Assembly: GCF_019969685.1 (NCBI RefSeq)
Contig: NZ_JAHXYZ010000004.1
Location: 62,001 to 126,000 of the forward strand
Origin: Microbacterium sp. EST19A
GTDB lineage: Bacteria > Actinomycetota > Actinomycetes > Actinomycetales > Microbacteriaceae
Length of the DNA: 64,000 nt
Reading direction: 5' to 3'
Under the pieces are notes generated by a model. It ran no database searches. It had not been told where the DNA came from and was given only the letters and a program-made list of their open reading frames with translations. The translations under genes were made by a program, and so were the position numbers. This document shows positions 1 to 8,094 of the stretch, piece by piece. The stretch's first letter is position 1. Each line of letters opens with the position of its first letter.

Positions 1-27
1 TTCTCACGACCCTCCCGACTCCGGTGA
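1..27 (+). CDS. 3' end of an upstream gene, possibly the partner DppB-type permease (partial)
   Basis: One frame is open from the window edge to a TGA at 25-27, ending in eight residues rich in Arg and Ser. That stop would overlap the GTG of the next gene in a GTGA junction, the coupling used throughout this operon. Peptide-type ABC operons normally place the DppB-like permease just before the DppC-like one. The fragment is too short for homology, so the identity rests on position alone. Confidence 0.3.
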   Translation, partial: FSRPSRLR

Positions 28-881
28 TCCCGGAGCAGGAGGCGGATGCCGCGGGCGAGGCCTCGATCCGGCCACGCCGTCCGCGGCGTCCCCGCCCCTG
101 GGGGCTGTACCTGGCGATCGTCGTCGTCGTGCTCGCGGTCCTGTGGGCGGTGATCCCCGGGGTCTTCGCGCCCGGCGATCCCCTCACCGGTACGCCGGCC
201 GACAAGCTCCTGCCGCCGAGCGCCGCGCACTGGTTCGGCACCGACACTCTCGGTCGAGACCTCTTCGGCCGTGTCGTGCACGGTGCGGTCCACTCCCTCT
301 CCGGGGCGCTCATCGCGGTCACCGTGGGCCTCGGCTTCGGCACGCTGATCGGCGCGATCGCCGGAGCGGTCGGCGGGGTCCTCGACGACGTGCTGATGCG
401 CGTGGTCGACGTGCTGCTCGCGATCCCCGGCCTCCTGCTGTCGCTGTCGGTGATCATCCTGCTCGGGTTCGGCACCGTGAACGCCGCGATCGCCGTCGGC
501 CTCGGCAGCATCGCCGCCTTCGCCCGCCTGATGCGCGCGGAGGTCGCCCGGGTGCGGCGCACCGAGTACGTCGAGGCCGCGTACGGCAGCGGGGCCACGT
601 TCTTCGCGGTGCTGCGGCGGCATGTGCTGCCCAATTCGCTCACCCCGATCGTGGCGCTCGCCGCCCTGCAGTTCGGCACGGCGATCCTCGCGATCTCGAC
701 CCTCGGGTTCCTCGGCTACGGCGCACCGCCGCCCACGCCCGAGTGGGGTCTCCTGATCGCGGAGGGACGCAACTACATCGGCACCGCCTGGTGGCTCACG
801 GCCCTGCCGGGTCTGGTCGTGGTCGCGGTGGTGCTCAGCGCCAACCGGATCAGCCACCGGCTCGGAAGGAACACGCGATGA
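24..881 (+). CDS. DppC/OppC-type ABC transporter permease
   Basis: This 285-residue inner-membrane permease belongs to a peptide/nickel-type ABC importer. A basic, Pro/Arg-rich cytoplasmic N-terminus (about residues 17-26) precedes a first membrane helix (about 28-48). The motif GTDTLGRDLFGRVVHG is the usual OppC/DppC start of the permease domain, and the EAA-loop region reads EYVEAAYGSGA. Further helices run to the C-terminus. The GTG at 24 is taken as the start because it overlaps the previous stop, but the frame stays open to the window edge, so a longer N-terminus is possible. The stop overlaps the ATPase start as ATGA. The substrate is unknown. Downstream flavin and AhpD-type enzymes suggest something oxidised after import rather than an ordinary dipeptide. 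Confidence 0.85.
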   Translation: MIPEQEADAAGEASIRPRRPRRPRPWGLYLAIVVVVLAVLWAVIPGVFAPGDPLTGTPADKLLPPSAAHWFGTDTLGRDLFGRVVHGAVHSLSGALIAVTVGLGFGTLIGAIAGAVGGVLDDVLMRVVDVLLAIPGLLLSLSVIILLGFGTVNAAIAVGLGSIAAFARLMRAEVARVRRTEYVEAAYGSGATFFAVLRRHVLPNSLTPIVALAALQFGTAILAISTLGFLGYGAPPPTPEWGLLIAEGRNYIGTAWWLTALPGLVVVAVVLSANRISHRLGRNTR

Positions 882-2494
882 GCGTTCTCGCCGCCACCGA
901 TCTGCGCATCTCCTACGGCGGGCGCGAGGTCGTCCACGGCATCTCGTTCGAGATCGCCGAGGGGGAGACCCTCGCGCTCGTCGGCGAGTCCGGGTCGGGG
1001 AAGTCCACCACGGCGCATGCGCTGCTGGGGCTGCTGCCTGCCGGAGGGCGTGTCGACGGCGGGAGCGTGCGGCTCGGCGACCTCGAGATCTCCGGCTGGT
1101 CGGACCGGGCGCTGCGCGGCATCCGGGGGCCGGCGATCGGCCTCGTGCCCCAGGACCCGACGACGTCGCTCGACCCGGTGCGCCCGATCGGCGCACAGGT
1201 CGAGGAGATCCTGCGCCTGCACGGGCACCGGGATCGCCGCTCGCGTCGGGCCAGGGTCATCGAGCTGCTCGACCGCGTCGGCATCGACGACCCCGACCTG
1301 CGTGCCCGCCAGTATCCGCACGAGCTCTCAGGCGGCATGCGGCAGCGCGTGCTGATCGCGACGGCGATCGCGCTCGGTCCCCGCCTGCTGATCGCGGACG
1401 AGCCCACGAGCGCGCTCGACGCCACGGTGCAGCGGAAGGTGCTCGACCTGCTCGACGAGCTGCGGCGCGAGGAGGGCACCAGCATCCTGCTCGTCACCCA
1501 CGACCTGGGCGTCGCCGCCGACCGTGCGGAGCGACTGGTCGTGCTGAAGGACGGCCGGATCGTGGAGCAGGGCGCGAGCGCGGACGTGCTCGCCGCGCCG
1601 ACGGACGCGTACACGAAGCAGCTGCTCGCCGATGCCCCGGCGTTCACGACCGGCTTCCGACGCCCCGACGCCCCGCCGTTCCTGCGCGATGCGGCAGCGG
1701 TCGCGGCGGAGAACCCCTACGCCATCGTCGCCGACGGACTCGTGAAGGAGTTCCGGGTCGGCGGGCGCGAGCGCTTCCGCGCCGTGGACGACGTGTCGTT
1801 CCGGGTGCGCAAGGGTACGACGCACGCGCTGGTGGGGGAGTCCGGCTCCGGCAAGACCACGACCGCCCGTCTCATCACGCGATTCCAGCAGCCGGATGCC
1901 GGCACTGTCGCGGTCGCGGGCGAGGACGTCACCCACGCCTCCCGCGAACAGCTGCGGGCGCTGCGCCGTCGCATCCAGCTCGTGTACCAGAACCCGTTCG
2001 CCTCCCTCGATCCCCGCCAGCAGATCGTCGACATCGTCGCCGAGCCGCTGCAGAACTTCCGGCTCGGCTCCCGCGCGGAGCGCCGCGAGCGTGCACTGGC
2101 CCTCCTCGATCGCGTCTCGCTTCCCGCGGACGTCGCCCGTCGCACGCCGCAGGAGCTGTCCGGCGGACAGCGGCAGCGCGTCGCGATCGCCCGAGCCCTG
2201 GCGATCGATCCGGAGATCGTCGTGCTCGACGAGGCGGTCTCGGCGCTCGACGTGACCGTGCAGGCGCGTATCCTCGAGCTGCTCACCTCGCTGCAGTCCG
2301 AGCTCGGCCTCACGTACCTGTTCATCTCGCACGACCTCGCCGTGGTGCGACGGATCAGCCACACGGTCTCGGTGATGCGTCGCGGCCGCGTCGTCGAGGA
2401 AGGGCCGACCGAGGAGCTGTTCCACGACCCGCAGCACGACTACACCCGGGAGCTGCTCGCCGCGGTGCCCGGTCGAACGGAGATTCCCGCATGA
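878..2494 (+). CDS. Fused dual ATP-binding protein of a peptide-type ABC transporter (DppD-DppF fusion)
   Basis: This 538-residue protein carries two complete ABC ATPase domains and energises the adjacent permease. Domain 1 (about 1-260) has Walker A GESGSGKS at 37-44, signature LSGGMRQR and Walker B LLIADEPTSALD. Domain 2 (about 275-535) has Walker A GESGSGKT at 320-327 and signature LSGGQRQR. Its Walker B reads VVLDEAVSALD, with Ala replacing the usual Pro. Both halves keep the oligopeptide C-terminal region typical of the Dpp family. The ATG at 878 is chosen because it overlaps the permease stop (ATGA) and begins directly at the ATPase domain. A longer open frame upstream is antisense-like and not credible. 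The single-polypeptide fusion means one ATPase gene serves both sites. Confidence 0.9.
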   Translation: MSVLAATDLRISYGGREVVHGISFEIAEGETLALVGESGSGKSTTAHALLGLLPAGGRVDGGSVRLGDLEISGWSDRALRGIRGPAIGLVPQDPTTSLDPVRPIGAQVEEILRLHGHRDRRSRRARVIELLDRVGIDDPDLRARQYPHELSGGMRQRVLIATAIALGPRLLIADEPTSALDATVQRKVLDLLDELRREEGTSILLVTHDLGVAADRAERLVVLKDGRIVEQGASADVLAAPTDAYTKQLLADAPAFTTGFRRPDAPPFLRDAAAVAAENPYAIVADGLVKEFRVGGRERFRAVDDVSFRVRKGTTHALVGESGSGKTTTARLITRFQQPDAGTVAVAGEDVTHASREQLRALRRRIQLVYQNPFASLDPRQQIVDIVAEPLQNFRLGSRAERRERALALLDRVSLPADVARRTPQELSGGQRQRVAIARALAIDPEIVVLDEAVSALDVTVQARILELLTSLQSELGLTYLFISHDLAVVRRISHTVSVMRRGRVVEEGPTEELFHDPQHDYTRELLAAVPGRTEIPA

Positions 2495-3519
2495 CCGCCC
2501 CCACCGTCGCCTTCTTCTCCCGCCTGCTCGACGACGCGGCGCCTGCGGAGAGGTACGCGCTCGCCGCGGAGCAGATCCAGCGCGCCGAGAGCGTCGGCAT
2601 CGGACGGGCGTGGGTCGCGCAGCACCACTTCCGTGCGGCGGAGGGCGGGCTGCCGTCGCCGCTGGTGTTCCTCGCGAGCATCGCGGCCCGCACCACGCGC
2701 ATCCGTCTCGGCACCGGCGTGATCACGCTGCCGCTGGAAGACCCGGTGCGCGTCGCGGAGGACGCTGTCGTGGCCGACCTGCTGTCGGGCGGTCGCCTCG
2801 ACCTCGGCCTCGGCAGCGGCGGCACCCCGTCGTCGTTCGTGCCGTTCGGCGAGGACGTGCGCGACAAGGCGCCGACGTACGACCGCAAGCTCGCCGTGCT
2901 GCTCGATGCCCTGGGCGGCCGCGACATCGGCGCAGGCAACACGCTCTACCCGGATGCCGCCGGCCTCGCCGACCGCATCTGGCAGGCGACCTTCTCGGCG
3001 CCGGGCGGTCATCGCGCCGGCATCCACGGGCACGGTCTGCTGCTCTCGCGCACGCAGCCGCGGAGGGAGGACGCGCTGCACGCGCCGCTGTCCGCCTTGC
3101 AGGACCCGATCATCGACGCGTACCTCGAGGCCCTGCCCGCCGGAGTGACACCGCGGATCACCGCGTCGCGCACGGTGTTCGTCGCCGACGACCGCGCCGA
3201 GGCGCTGCGCTTCGCCGAGGTGGGCCTGCGCCGTGCGGCCGAGGGTTTCCGCCGACAGGGTCAGACCATTCCGGGCGATGACATCGACGAGCTGATCGCC
3301 GCTCTCGACACGCACCTGGGCACGCCGGAGCAGGTGGCCGAGTCGCTCGCCGCCGATGCCACGCTCGTCCGCGCGACCGAGGTCGCCTTCCAGGTGCACT
3401 CGGTCGACGCCCCGCACGAGCACGTGCTGCGCTCGATCGAGCTCTTCGCCGAACAGGTCGCGCCCGCCCTCGGGTACGCACTCACCGACATCACCGACAC
3501 CATCAAGGAGAAGGCATGA
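2491..3519 (+). CDS. Luciferase-like FMN-dependent monooxygenase (LLM class, KPN_01858-like)
   Basis: This 342-residue TIM-barrel flavoprotein has the hallmarks of the bacterial luciferase superfamily: an early WVAQHHF segment near residue 41, a TTRIRLGTGVITLPL strand-loop, and a GRLDLGLGSGG phosphate-binding loop. Such enzymes use reduced FMN and O2 to oxidise a small substrate. It overlaps the ATPase stop (ATGA) and is followed by a CMD protein and an AhpD-like protein. From memory, this exact trio with a peptide-type ABC transporter defines a set of linked TIGRFAM families (TIGR04027 to TIGR04030), none with an assigned substrate. No flavin reductase sits next to it. A candidate FMN reductase lies about 13 kb away at 16897. 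The family call is firm, the precise subfamily is recalled, and the reaction is unknown. Confidence 0.8.
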   Translation: MTAPTVAFFSRLLDDAAPAERYALAAEQIQRAESVGIGRAWVAQHHFRAAEGGLPSPLVFLASIAARTTRIRLGTGVITLPLEDPVRVAEDAVVADLLSGGRLDLGLGSGGTPSSFVPFGEDVRDKAPTYDRKLAVLLDALGGRDIGAGNTLYPDAAGLADRIWQATFSAPGGHRAGIHGHGLLLSRTQPRREDALHAPLSALQDPIIDAYLEALPAGVTPRITASRTVFVADDRAEALRFAEVGLRRAAEGFRRQGQTIPGDDIDELIAALDTHLGTPEQVAESLAADATLVRATEVAFQVHSVDAPHEHVLRSIELFAEQVAPALGYALTDITDTIKEKA

Positions 3520-4142
3520 CACACGACATCGTCGATCAGATCGTGGGGGTGACGCCCGAGCTCGATGCACTGCGGCGTCGTCGCCCGGTGACCAGGGAAC
3601 AGCTGCAGGCGAGCTTCGACGCGTTGTTCCGTCCGGTCTCGGAGGAGCACGTGTCGCAGGCGGAGCGCGAGCTGATCGCGGCCTTCGCCACGCGTCTCGC
3701 CGGCAGCTCCGATGCGACCGGCACGTTCTACGCCGACCGCGCGCTCGCCGCCGACGCTCAGCGTGCGGCGGTCGTGCTGGCGGAAGCGGCGGATGCCGCC
3801 GTCGCAGGCCCGTTCGGCGCCTACACCGAGAGCGGGCTGCAGGACGAGAACACCGAGGGCGAGCGCTACGCGCCGTCGGATGCCGCTGCCGAGGCTCTCG
3901 GCGACCGGCTCGCCGCCGCTCTCGCCCACACGCACCTGCTCGTGTTCCGCCCGCGCGAGGCGTCGGGCAGCGACATCAGCCGCCTCCTCGATGCCGGGTG
4001 GTCCGCCGACGGCATCATCACGCTGTCGCAGCTGGTCTCGTTCCTGGCTTTCCAGCAGCGCGTCATCACCGGACTGCGCACCCTCGCCGCTGCCGGATTC
4101 GCCACCACTGCCGCCGCCGACTCCGAGGAGGAGGCCGCATGA
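3516..4142 (+). CDS. CMD-domain protein, Avi_7170-like, without cysteines
   Basis: This 208-residue protein is helical, acidic and Ala-rich. By position and sequence character it fits the carboxymuconolactone-decarboxylase-like (CMD) family found between LLM and AhpD genes in related operons. The C-terminal stretch with SQLVSFLAFQQRVITGLR resembles the AhpD-fold helix following the active site. It contains no cysteine at all, so it cannot perform AhpD-type thiol peroxidase chemistry alone. It may act as a decarboxylase, as a lyase, or as a structural partner of the next gene. Both junctions overlap (ATGA), implying translational coupling and similar stoichiometry. The fold assignment is by recall, and the function is not established. 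Confidence 0.65.
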   Translation: MTHDIVDQIVGVTPELDALRRRRPVTREQLQASFDALFRPVSEEHVSQAERELIAAFATRLAGSSDATGTFYADRALAADAQRAAVVLAEAADAAVAGPFGAYTESGLQDENTEGERYAPSDAAAEALGDRLAAALAHTHLLVFRPREASGSDISRLLDAGWSADGIITLSQLVSFLAFQQRVITGLRTLAAAGFATTAAADSEEEAA

Positions 4143-4741
4143 CCGCCGAGACCGTGCTGACCCACGACGCCCCGCACCCGCACGCGTTCACCCGCGGGGA
4201 GGTCGGCTGGCTGCCGCATCTCGCTCCGCTGCCGGAGGAGGAGCTCACCGAGCGCCACTACGACGGACTCGTCGATGCGGCCCGGGCGAAGAACGACTAC
4301 TTTCGTCTGCTCGCGCGCGACCCCGAGATCCTGAAGGCGCGCACGCTCGTCGACAAGGACATCTTCTACAACGTCGCCGAGGGCCTTCCGCGCGCCGAGC
4401 GCGAGCTCGCGGCGACAGCGGCATCCCGCCGCAACGGCTGCGTGTTCTGCGCCTCGGTGCACTCCCGCTTCGCCGCCCACCACGGCAAGCGGGTCGACGA
4501 CGTCGACCGCCTGCTCGATGAGGGGGTGGAGGCGGACCTCGGTGAGCGGTGGAATGCCGTCGTCGCGGCATCCGTCGCTCTGACCGACACGCCCAGCGCG
4601 TTCGGGGAGGGCGAGATCGCCCGGCTCCGCGCGGCAGGCCTCGACGATCTGGAGATCGCCGACGTCATCCACGGCGCGGCGTTCTTCAACTGGGCGAACC
4701 GCCTCATGCTGTCGATCGGACGGCCGGTCGCACCGGCCTGA
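4139..4741 (+). CDS. AhpD-fold alkylhydroperoxidase-domain protein, Avi_7169-like
   Basis: This 200-residue protein carries the AhpD active-site signature: C101-V-F-C104 followed by H108 (CxxC...H). The two Cys and the His are the redox and proton-relay residues of AhpD-like peroxidases. Helices before the motif contain ERELAATAASRRNG, as in the family. The C-terminus has DVIHGAAFFNWANRLM, typical of the CMD/AhpD fold. It starts at the ATG overlapping the CMD stop and is the last gene of the operon, which ends 12 bp before the convergent lacI stop. Its likely role is detoxifying or processing a peroxide, or an oxidised product, of the flavin monooxygenase. That role is inferred from context. 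Confidence 0.78.
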   Translation: MTAETVLTHDAPHPHAFTRGEVGWLPHLAPLPEEELTERHYDGLVDAARAKNDYFRLLARDPEILKARTLVDKDIFYNVAEGLPRAERELAATAASRRNGCVFCASVHSRFAAHHGKRVDDVDRLLDEGVEADLGERWNAVVAASVALTDTPSAFGEGEIARLRAAGLDDLEIADVIHGAAFFNWANRLMLSIGRPVAPA

Positions 4742-4753
4742 CAGGCGTCGGCC

Positions 4754-5752
4754 TCAGCGGTCCGGTCCACCGTGCGGACCGCACGACTCCCGGAGCACGA
4801 GCTCGAACGGTGCGATCTCGTGAACCGGGAGTTCGACGTGCCCGGTGAGGAGTGAGATCACTCGCTCCGCCATCTCCATCACCGGCTGACGGACGGTCGT
4901 GAGCGGGGGATACGTGTACGCGGAGTGCTCGGTGCCGTCGAACCCGGTCACGGCGACATCGTCGGGGATGGTCAGTCCGAGGCGGTGGCAGGCGAACATC
5001 ACGCCGTGCGCCTGCTCATCCGTCGAGCAGTAGAAGGCGCGGGGCCGGGAGGGACGGGCGAGCACGTCGAGAGCGACCTGAGCGGCGTGCGCGCGGGAGA
5101 TCTCGGTCTGCAGCTCCACGGTGTCGATCGAGCGATCATGCGCCTGGATCGCTCGGAAGAAGCCCTCGCGATGCTGCCGCGAGCCCGCGGAGTCGTCGGG
5201 GCCGTTCAGGAGCGCGATGGAGCGGTACCCGTGCTCGATCAGGTGGGCGGTGGCCGCTTGCGCGGCGGCCCGGTAGTCGATCGAGATCGATGACGCCTGC
5301 TGCCCGGGATCGACCGGGTGCAGGACCGCGATCGGGATGCCGGCGTCGGTGAAGGGGCGGAGGTCGGGGGTGTCGGAGAGCGACACCATGACCACCGAGT
5401 CGACGCGGCGCTCGACGAAGGCCGCCACATGCGACCGCTCGCGCTCCACGTTGAGTCCGGAGTCGCCGATCAGCAGGAGGTTCCCCCGTGCGGCGGCGGC
5501 CTCCTCCAGCGCCCGTGCCAGTTCGCCGAAGAACCTGTTGGCGATGTCGGGCACGATCAGGCCGACCGACAGCGTCTTCCCGAAGCTCAGCGCCCGCGCC
5601 AGCGCATTCGGGCGGTAGTTGAGCTCGGTGGCCGCCAGGAGGACCTTCTCGCGGGTGGACGGTGCGACGCCGCGCGGTCCGTTGTTGAACACGTAGCTGA
5701 CGACGGCCGTCGATGTGCCCGCCCTGTCGGCGACGTCCTTCGCGGTGGCCAT
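4754..5752 (-). CDS. LacI-family transcriptional regulator of the adjacent sugar ABC operon
   Basis: This 332-residue repressor has an N-terminal HTH (about residues 3-50: ATAKDVADRAGTSTAVVSYV, with the hinge NYRPNALARAL). A periplasmic-binding-like effector domain follows, with the family blocks VGLIVPDIANRFF and the late VTGFDGTE and PLTTVRQP. It is divergent from the sugar-binding protein gene at 5906. The 153-bp gap contains three copies of a TCTAACCGC-type element, two just downstream of the operon -10 box and one beside its own start. This supports repression of the operon plus autoregulation. The leader GGGGAGAACCCG before the ATG gives a reasonable ribosome site. The inducer is unknown. 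A sugar or nucleoside-derived sugar fits the operon. Confidence 0.88.
   Translation of the reverse strand: MATAKDVADRAGTSTAVVSYVFNNGPRGVAPSTREKVLLAATELNYRPNALARALSFGKTLSVGLIVPDIANRFFGELARALEEAAAARGNLLLIGDSGLNVERERSHVAAFVERRVDSVVMVSLSDTPDLRPFTDAGIPIAVLHPVDPGQQASSISIDYRAAAQAATAHLIEHGYRSIALLNGPDDSAGSRQHREGFFRAIQAHDRSIDTVELQTEISRAHAAQVALDVLARPSRPRAFYCSTDEQAHGVMFACHRLGLTIPDDVAVTGFDGTEHSAYTYPPLTTVRQPVMEMAERVISLLTGHVELPVHEIAPFELVLRESCGPHGGPDR
4757..4782 (+). terminator. Hairpin at the convergent operon/lacI junction
   Basis: A perfect 8-bp inverted repeat, GCGGTCCG and CGGACCGC, with a 10-nt loop begins 15 bp after the stop of the AhpD-like gene. It lies inside the last codons of the convergent lacI. 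There is no T-run, so it is a candidate intrinsic or Rho-assisted terminator for the + strand operon only. Confidence 0.35.
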
Positions 5753-5764
5753 CGGGTTCTCCCC

Positions 5765-5778
5765 ACTAAGCGGTTAGA
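5765..5778. promoter_or_regulatory. Candidate LacI operator next to lacI start
   Basis: ACTAAGCGGTTAGA is an imperfect palindrome (CTAA/TTAG arms around GCGG). It is the inverted counterpart of the two TCTAACCGC copies at 5852 and 5865. It lies 13 bp upstream of the lacI start codon, where binding would block lacI expression. Confidence 0.6.
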
Positions 5779-5819
5779 TAAGTTCGGTCAGCGTAGCACC
5801 GGGGTCTCGTATTCATCTC

Positions 5820-5848
5820 TTGATTTGAAGGATTTCGCGGGCTATAGT
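5820..5848 (+). promoter_or_regulatory. Sigma-70-type promoter of the sugar ABC/nucleoside hydrolase operon
   Basis: TTGATT (5820-5825) and TATAGT (5843-5848) are separated by 17 bp, a near-consensus spacing. This AT-rich patch stands out against the surroundings. The LacI-type operators begin 4 bp after the -10 box, over the expected start of transcription. Confidence 0.7.
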
Positions 5849-5851
5849 CCA

Positions 5852-5878
5852 TCTAACCGCATCGTCTAACCGCATAGA
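5852..5878. promoter_or_regulatory. Tandem LacI operators over the transcription start
   Basis: TCTAACCGCAT occurs twice, at 5852-5862 and 5865-5875, in direct orientation 13 bp apart. The second copy extends into the palindrome TCTAACCGCATAGA (5865-5878; TCTA/TAGA arms, central CG), the usual LacI-family operator shape. With the copy at 5765 there are three sites, possibly allowing a looped repression complex. Confidence 0.62.
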
Positions 5879-5905
5879 TCAGATCCACATTCAAGGGAGA
5901 AGAAG

Positions 5906-7198
5906 ATGAAGCGACACGTCGCCGCGATCGCCGGGCTGGCCGTCGCCGCTCTGGCGCTGTCGAGCTGCGCCACCTCCGACGCAGGCTCGACGGACTCCGA
6001 GGACGCCTCCGGAACCGTGCGACTGCTGGGCCCCGAGGACCCCAAGGTCTTCGCCCCGGTCATCGCGGCCTTCGAAGATGGCCACCCCGACATCACCGTG
6101 GAGTACTCGCAGGTGCCGTTCGACCAGTACGCCACCACACTCCAGCAACGACTGTCGGCTGAAGACGACACGATCGACGTGTTCGCCGTCGACCAGCCGA
6201 ACCTCGCTCAGATCGCCGCGCAGGGATTCCTCGAAGACCTGAGCGCCCTGCAGTCCGAGGCGAAGGATGCGACCTCGGCGGCGCAGTACGAGATCAACGT
6301 CTACGACGGGAAGATGTACGCGCTGTCGATCTGGAACTCGACGCAGATGCTGTTCTACAACAAGGACCTCCTTGCGGCGGCCGGCGTCGAGGCCCCCTCC
6401 GTCGATCCGGCGGAGCGCTGGACCTGGGAGCAGACGGCCGAGGCGGGGCGTGCAGCACAGGCCGCCGGTGCCGAGTCGGGGCTCCTCCTCGAGCAGGTCG
6501 AGGCGTACTACCAGCTGCAGCCTCTGATCGAGTCCGCCGGCGGCGGCTCCGGCATCTCCGGTCCGGACATGCTCGATGTCGACGTCACAGACGAGGGCTG
6601 GGAGAAGGCGCTGTCCTGGTACGCGGACTCCTTCGAATCCGGCCTGTCGCCCCGCGGCGTCGGCGGTTTCCAGACGAGTGCCGTCTTCACCGATCAGAAG
6701 GTCGCGTTCTTCGTGGGCGGACCTTGGGACGTCGGAGGGTTCGCCGCGAACGCGACATTCGACTGGGGCGTCGCGCCGCAGCCGTACTTCGAGGGCGGAG
6801 CAGAGGTGACGCCGACGGGCTCCTGGTCGTGGGGCATCAACACCGCGTCGAAGAACAAGGCGGCCGCGCAGGAGTTCCTGGAGTTCGCCGCGCTCGACCC
6901 TGCGGGGAACCTCGCCACCACCGAGGCGACGACGATCATTCCCGCGAACACGGAGGCCGCAGCGGAATACCTGCCCGGCCTCGAGGAGCTGGCGGGCGAG
7001 CACGGCGCCGGAGTGGCGGATCTCATCACGTCCGAGATCGATGACACGGCCGTCGCCCGACCGGTGTCGGTGGGGTACGTCCAGTTCGAGTCGCTCATCA
7101 ACAAGGCGTTCGCGGACATCCGCAACGGTGCCGACCCCGCCGAACGCCTCGAGCAGGCCCAGTCGCAGATCGAAGACGCCTGGAGCCAGCTGCAATGA
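5906..7198 (+). CDS. Sugar-type ABC transporter substrate-binding lipoprotein
   Basis: This 430-residue extracytoplasmic solute-binding protein is of the MalE-like family 1. The signal peptide ends in lipobox LSSC with lipidated Cys21, so it is anchored outside the membrane. The mature part contains IWNSTQMLFYNKDLLAAAGV, typical of carbohydrate-binding proteins, plus a hinge region around FFVGGPWDVGGF. AGGGAGA at 5894-5900 is a good ribosome site for the ATG at 5906. It is the first gene of a four-gene operon (binding protein, two permeases, nucleoside hydrolase) under the divergent LacI regulator. The ligand cannot be read from sequence. The terminal nucleoside hydrolase hints at ribonucleosides or pentoses, which would be unusual for this binding-protein family. 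Confidence 0.88.
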   Translation: MKRHVAAIAGLAVAALALSSCATSDAGSTDSEDASGTVRLLGPEDPKVFAPVIAAFEDGHPDITVEYSQVPFDQYATTLQQRLSAEDDTIDVFAVDQPNLAQIAAQGFLEDLSALQSEAKDATSAAQYEINVYDGKMYALSIWNSTQMLFYNKDLLAAAGVEAPSVDPAERWTWEQTAEAGRAAQAAGAESGLLLEQVEAYYQLQPLIESAGGGSGISGPDMLDVDVTDEGWEKALSWYADSFESGLSPRGVGGFQTSAVFTDQKVAFFVGGPWDVGGFAANATFDWGVAPQPYFEGGAEVTPTGSWSWGINTASKNKAAAQEFLEFAALDPAGNLATTEATTIIPANTEAAAEYLPGLEELAGEHGAGVADLITSEIDDTAVARPVSVGYVQFESLINKAFADIRNGADPAERLEQAQSQIEDAWSQLQ

Positions 7199-8094
7199 GC
7201 ACCCGCGTCCGCGGGACGCTCGGACAGCGACGGAACAGGAGCGTCGCGGGGATCGCGCTCCTGTTCCTGCTCCCGGCACTCGTCGCCCTGCTGCTCCTGC
7301 GCCTCGCTCCGGCCGCTGTCGCGCTCGTCGACAGCCTGTCCCGCTCGACCCTGCTCGGCGGCACGTCCTTCGTCGGCCTCGGCAACTACATCGAGCTGTT
7401 CACCAACGCCGACTTCCAGAACTCGCTCGCCGTTACGCTGCTCTTCGCGGTCGTCATCAATCCGCTGCAGATCGTGGCCGCGTTCCTCCTCGCGGTGCTC
7501 TTCACCCGGCGGGCGGTCGGATCGAAGTTCTGGCGCTCGATGGTGATCCTCCCCATCGCCGTGCCGCCCGCGGTCTCGGCGGTCGTCTGGAGCGTCATCT
7601 ACCGGCCGGACGGCCTCGCGAACGGGTTCCTCGCGATCATCGGCATCCCTCCGCAGCCGTTCCTGACCTCGCCGTATCAGGCGCTGCTGTCGATCATGAT
7701 CCTGCTGTCGTGGATCGGCGTCGGCTACTGGATGATGTTCCTCATCGCCGGCCTCAACGACATCCCGACGTCGTATTACGAAGCGGCCTCCCTCGACGGG
7801 GCGTCGTGGTGGCGGCAGACCTGGTCGATCACACTCCCGCTGCTGCGCCGGCCGCTGGCCTTCGTGCTGGTGGCGGACACGGTGTCGAACTTCCTCGTCT
7901 TCGCCCCGGTGCAGATCCTGACCAAGGGCGGACCGAACGGATCCACCAACCTGCTGATGCACGATCTCTACACCCGCGCGTACACCTTCGGCGACATCAA
8001 CAAGGCGCAGGCCGAGGTCGTCATCCTCGTGCTCATCACCGTGGTGATCGTCGCGCTGCAGTTCCGTCTGCTGAGGACGGAGGACCAGCCGTGA
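7195..8094 (+). CDS. MalF-type sugar ABC transporter permease
   Basis: This 299-residue membrane protein has six predicted helices and the MalF-type EAA motif: YYEAASLDGASWWRQTWSITLPLL is interpretable as the coupling loop (around residues 197-220). It forms the transmembrane channel with the next gene. Its ATG overlaps the binding-protein stop (ATGA) and its stop overlaps the following GTG (GTGA). No ATPase gene is present in this operon. As in many actinobacterial sugar importers, a shared MsiK-type ATPase encoded elsewhere probably drives it (inference from known Streptomyces systems). Confidence 0.88.
   Translation: MSTRVRGTLGQRRNRSVAGIALLFLLPALVALLLLRLAPAAVALVDSLSRSTLLGGTSFVGLGNYIELFTNADFQNSLAVTLLFAVVINPLQIVAAFLLAVLFTRRAVGSKFWRSMVILPIAVPPAVSAVVWSVIYRPDGLANGFLAIIGIPPQPFLTSPYQALLSIMILLSWIGVGYWMMFLIAGLNDIPTSYYEAASLDGASWWRQTWSITLPLLRRPLAFVLVADTVSNFLVFAPVQILTKGGPNGSTNLLMHDLYTRAYTFGDINKAQAEVVILVLITVVIVALQFRLLRTEDQP

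Noticed and set aside
143..877. N-terminal extension of the first dual ATPase by 245 codons
   Set aside because: The added segment overlaps the DppC-type permease in another frame and is Arg/Pro-rich shadow sequence. The ATG at 878 matches the domain start and the ATGA overlap.
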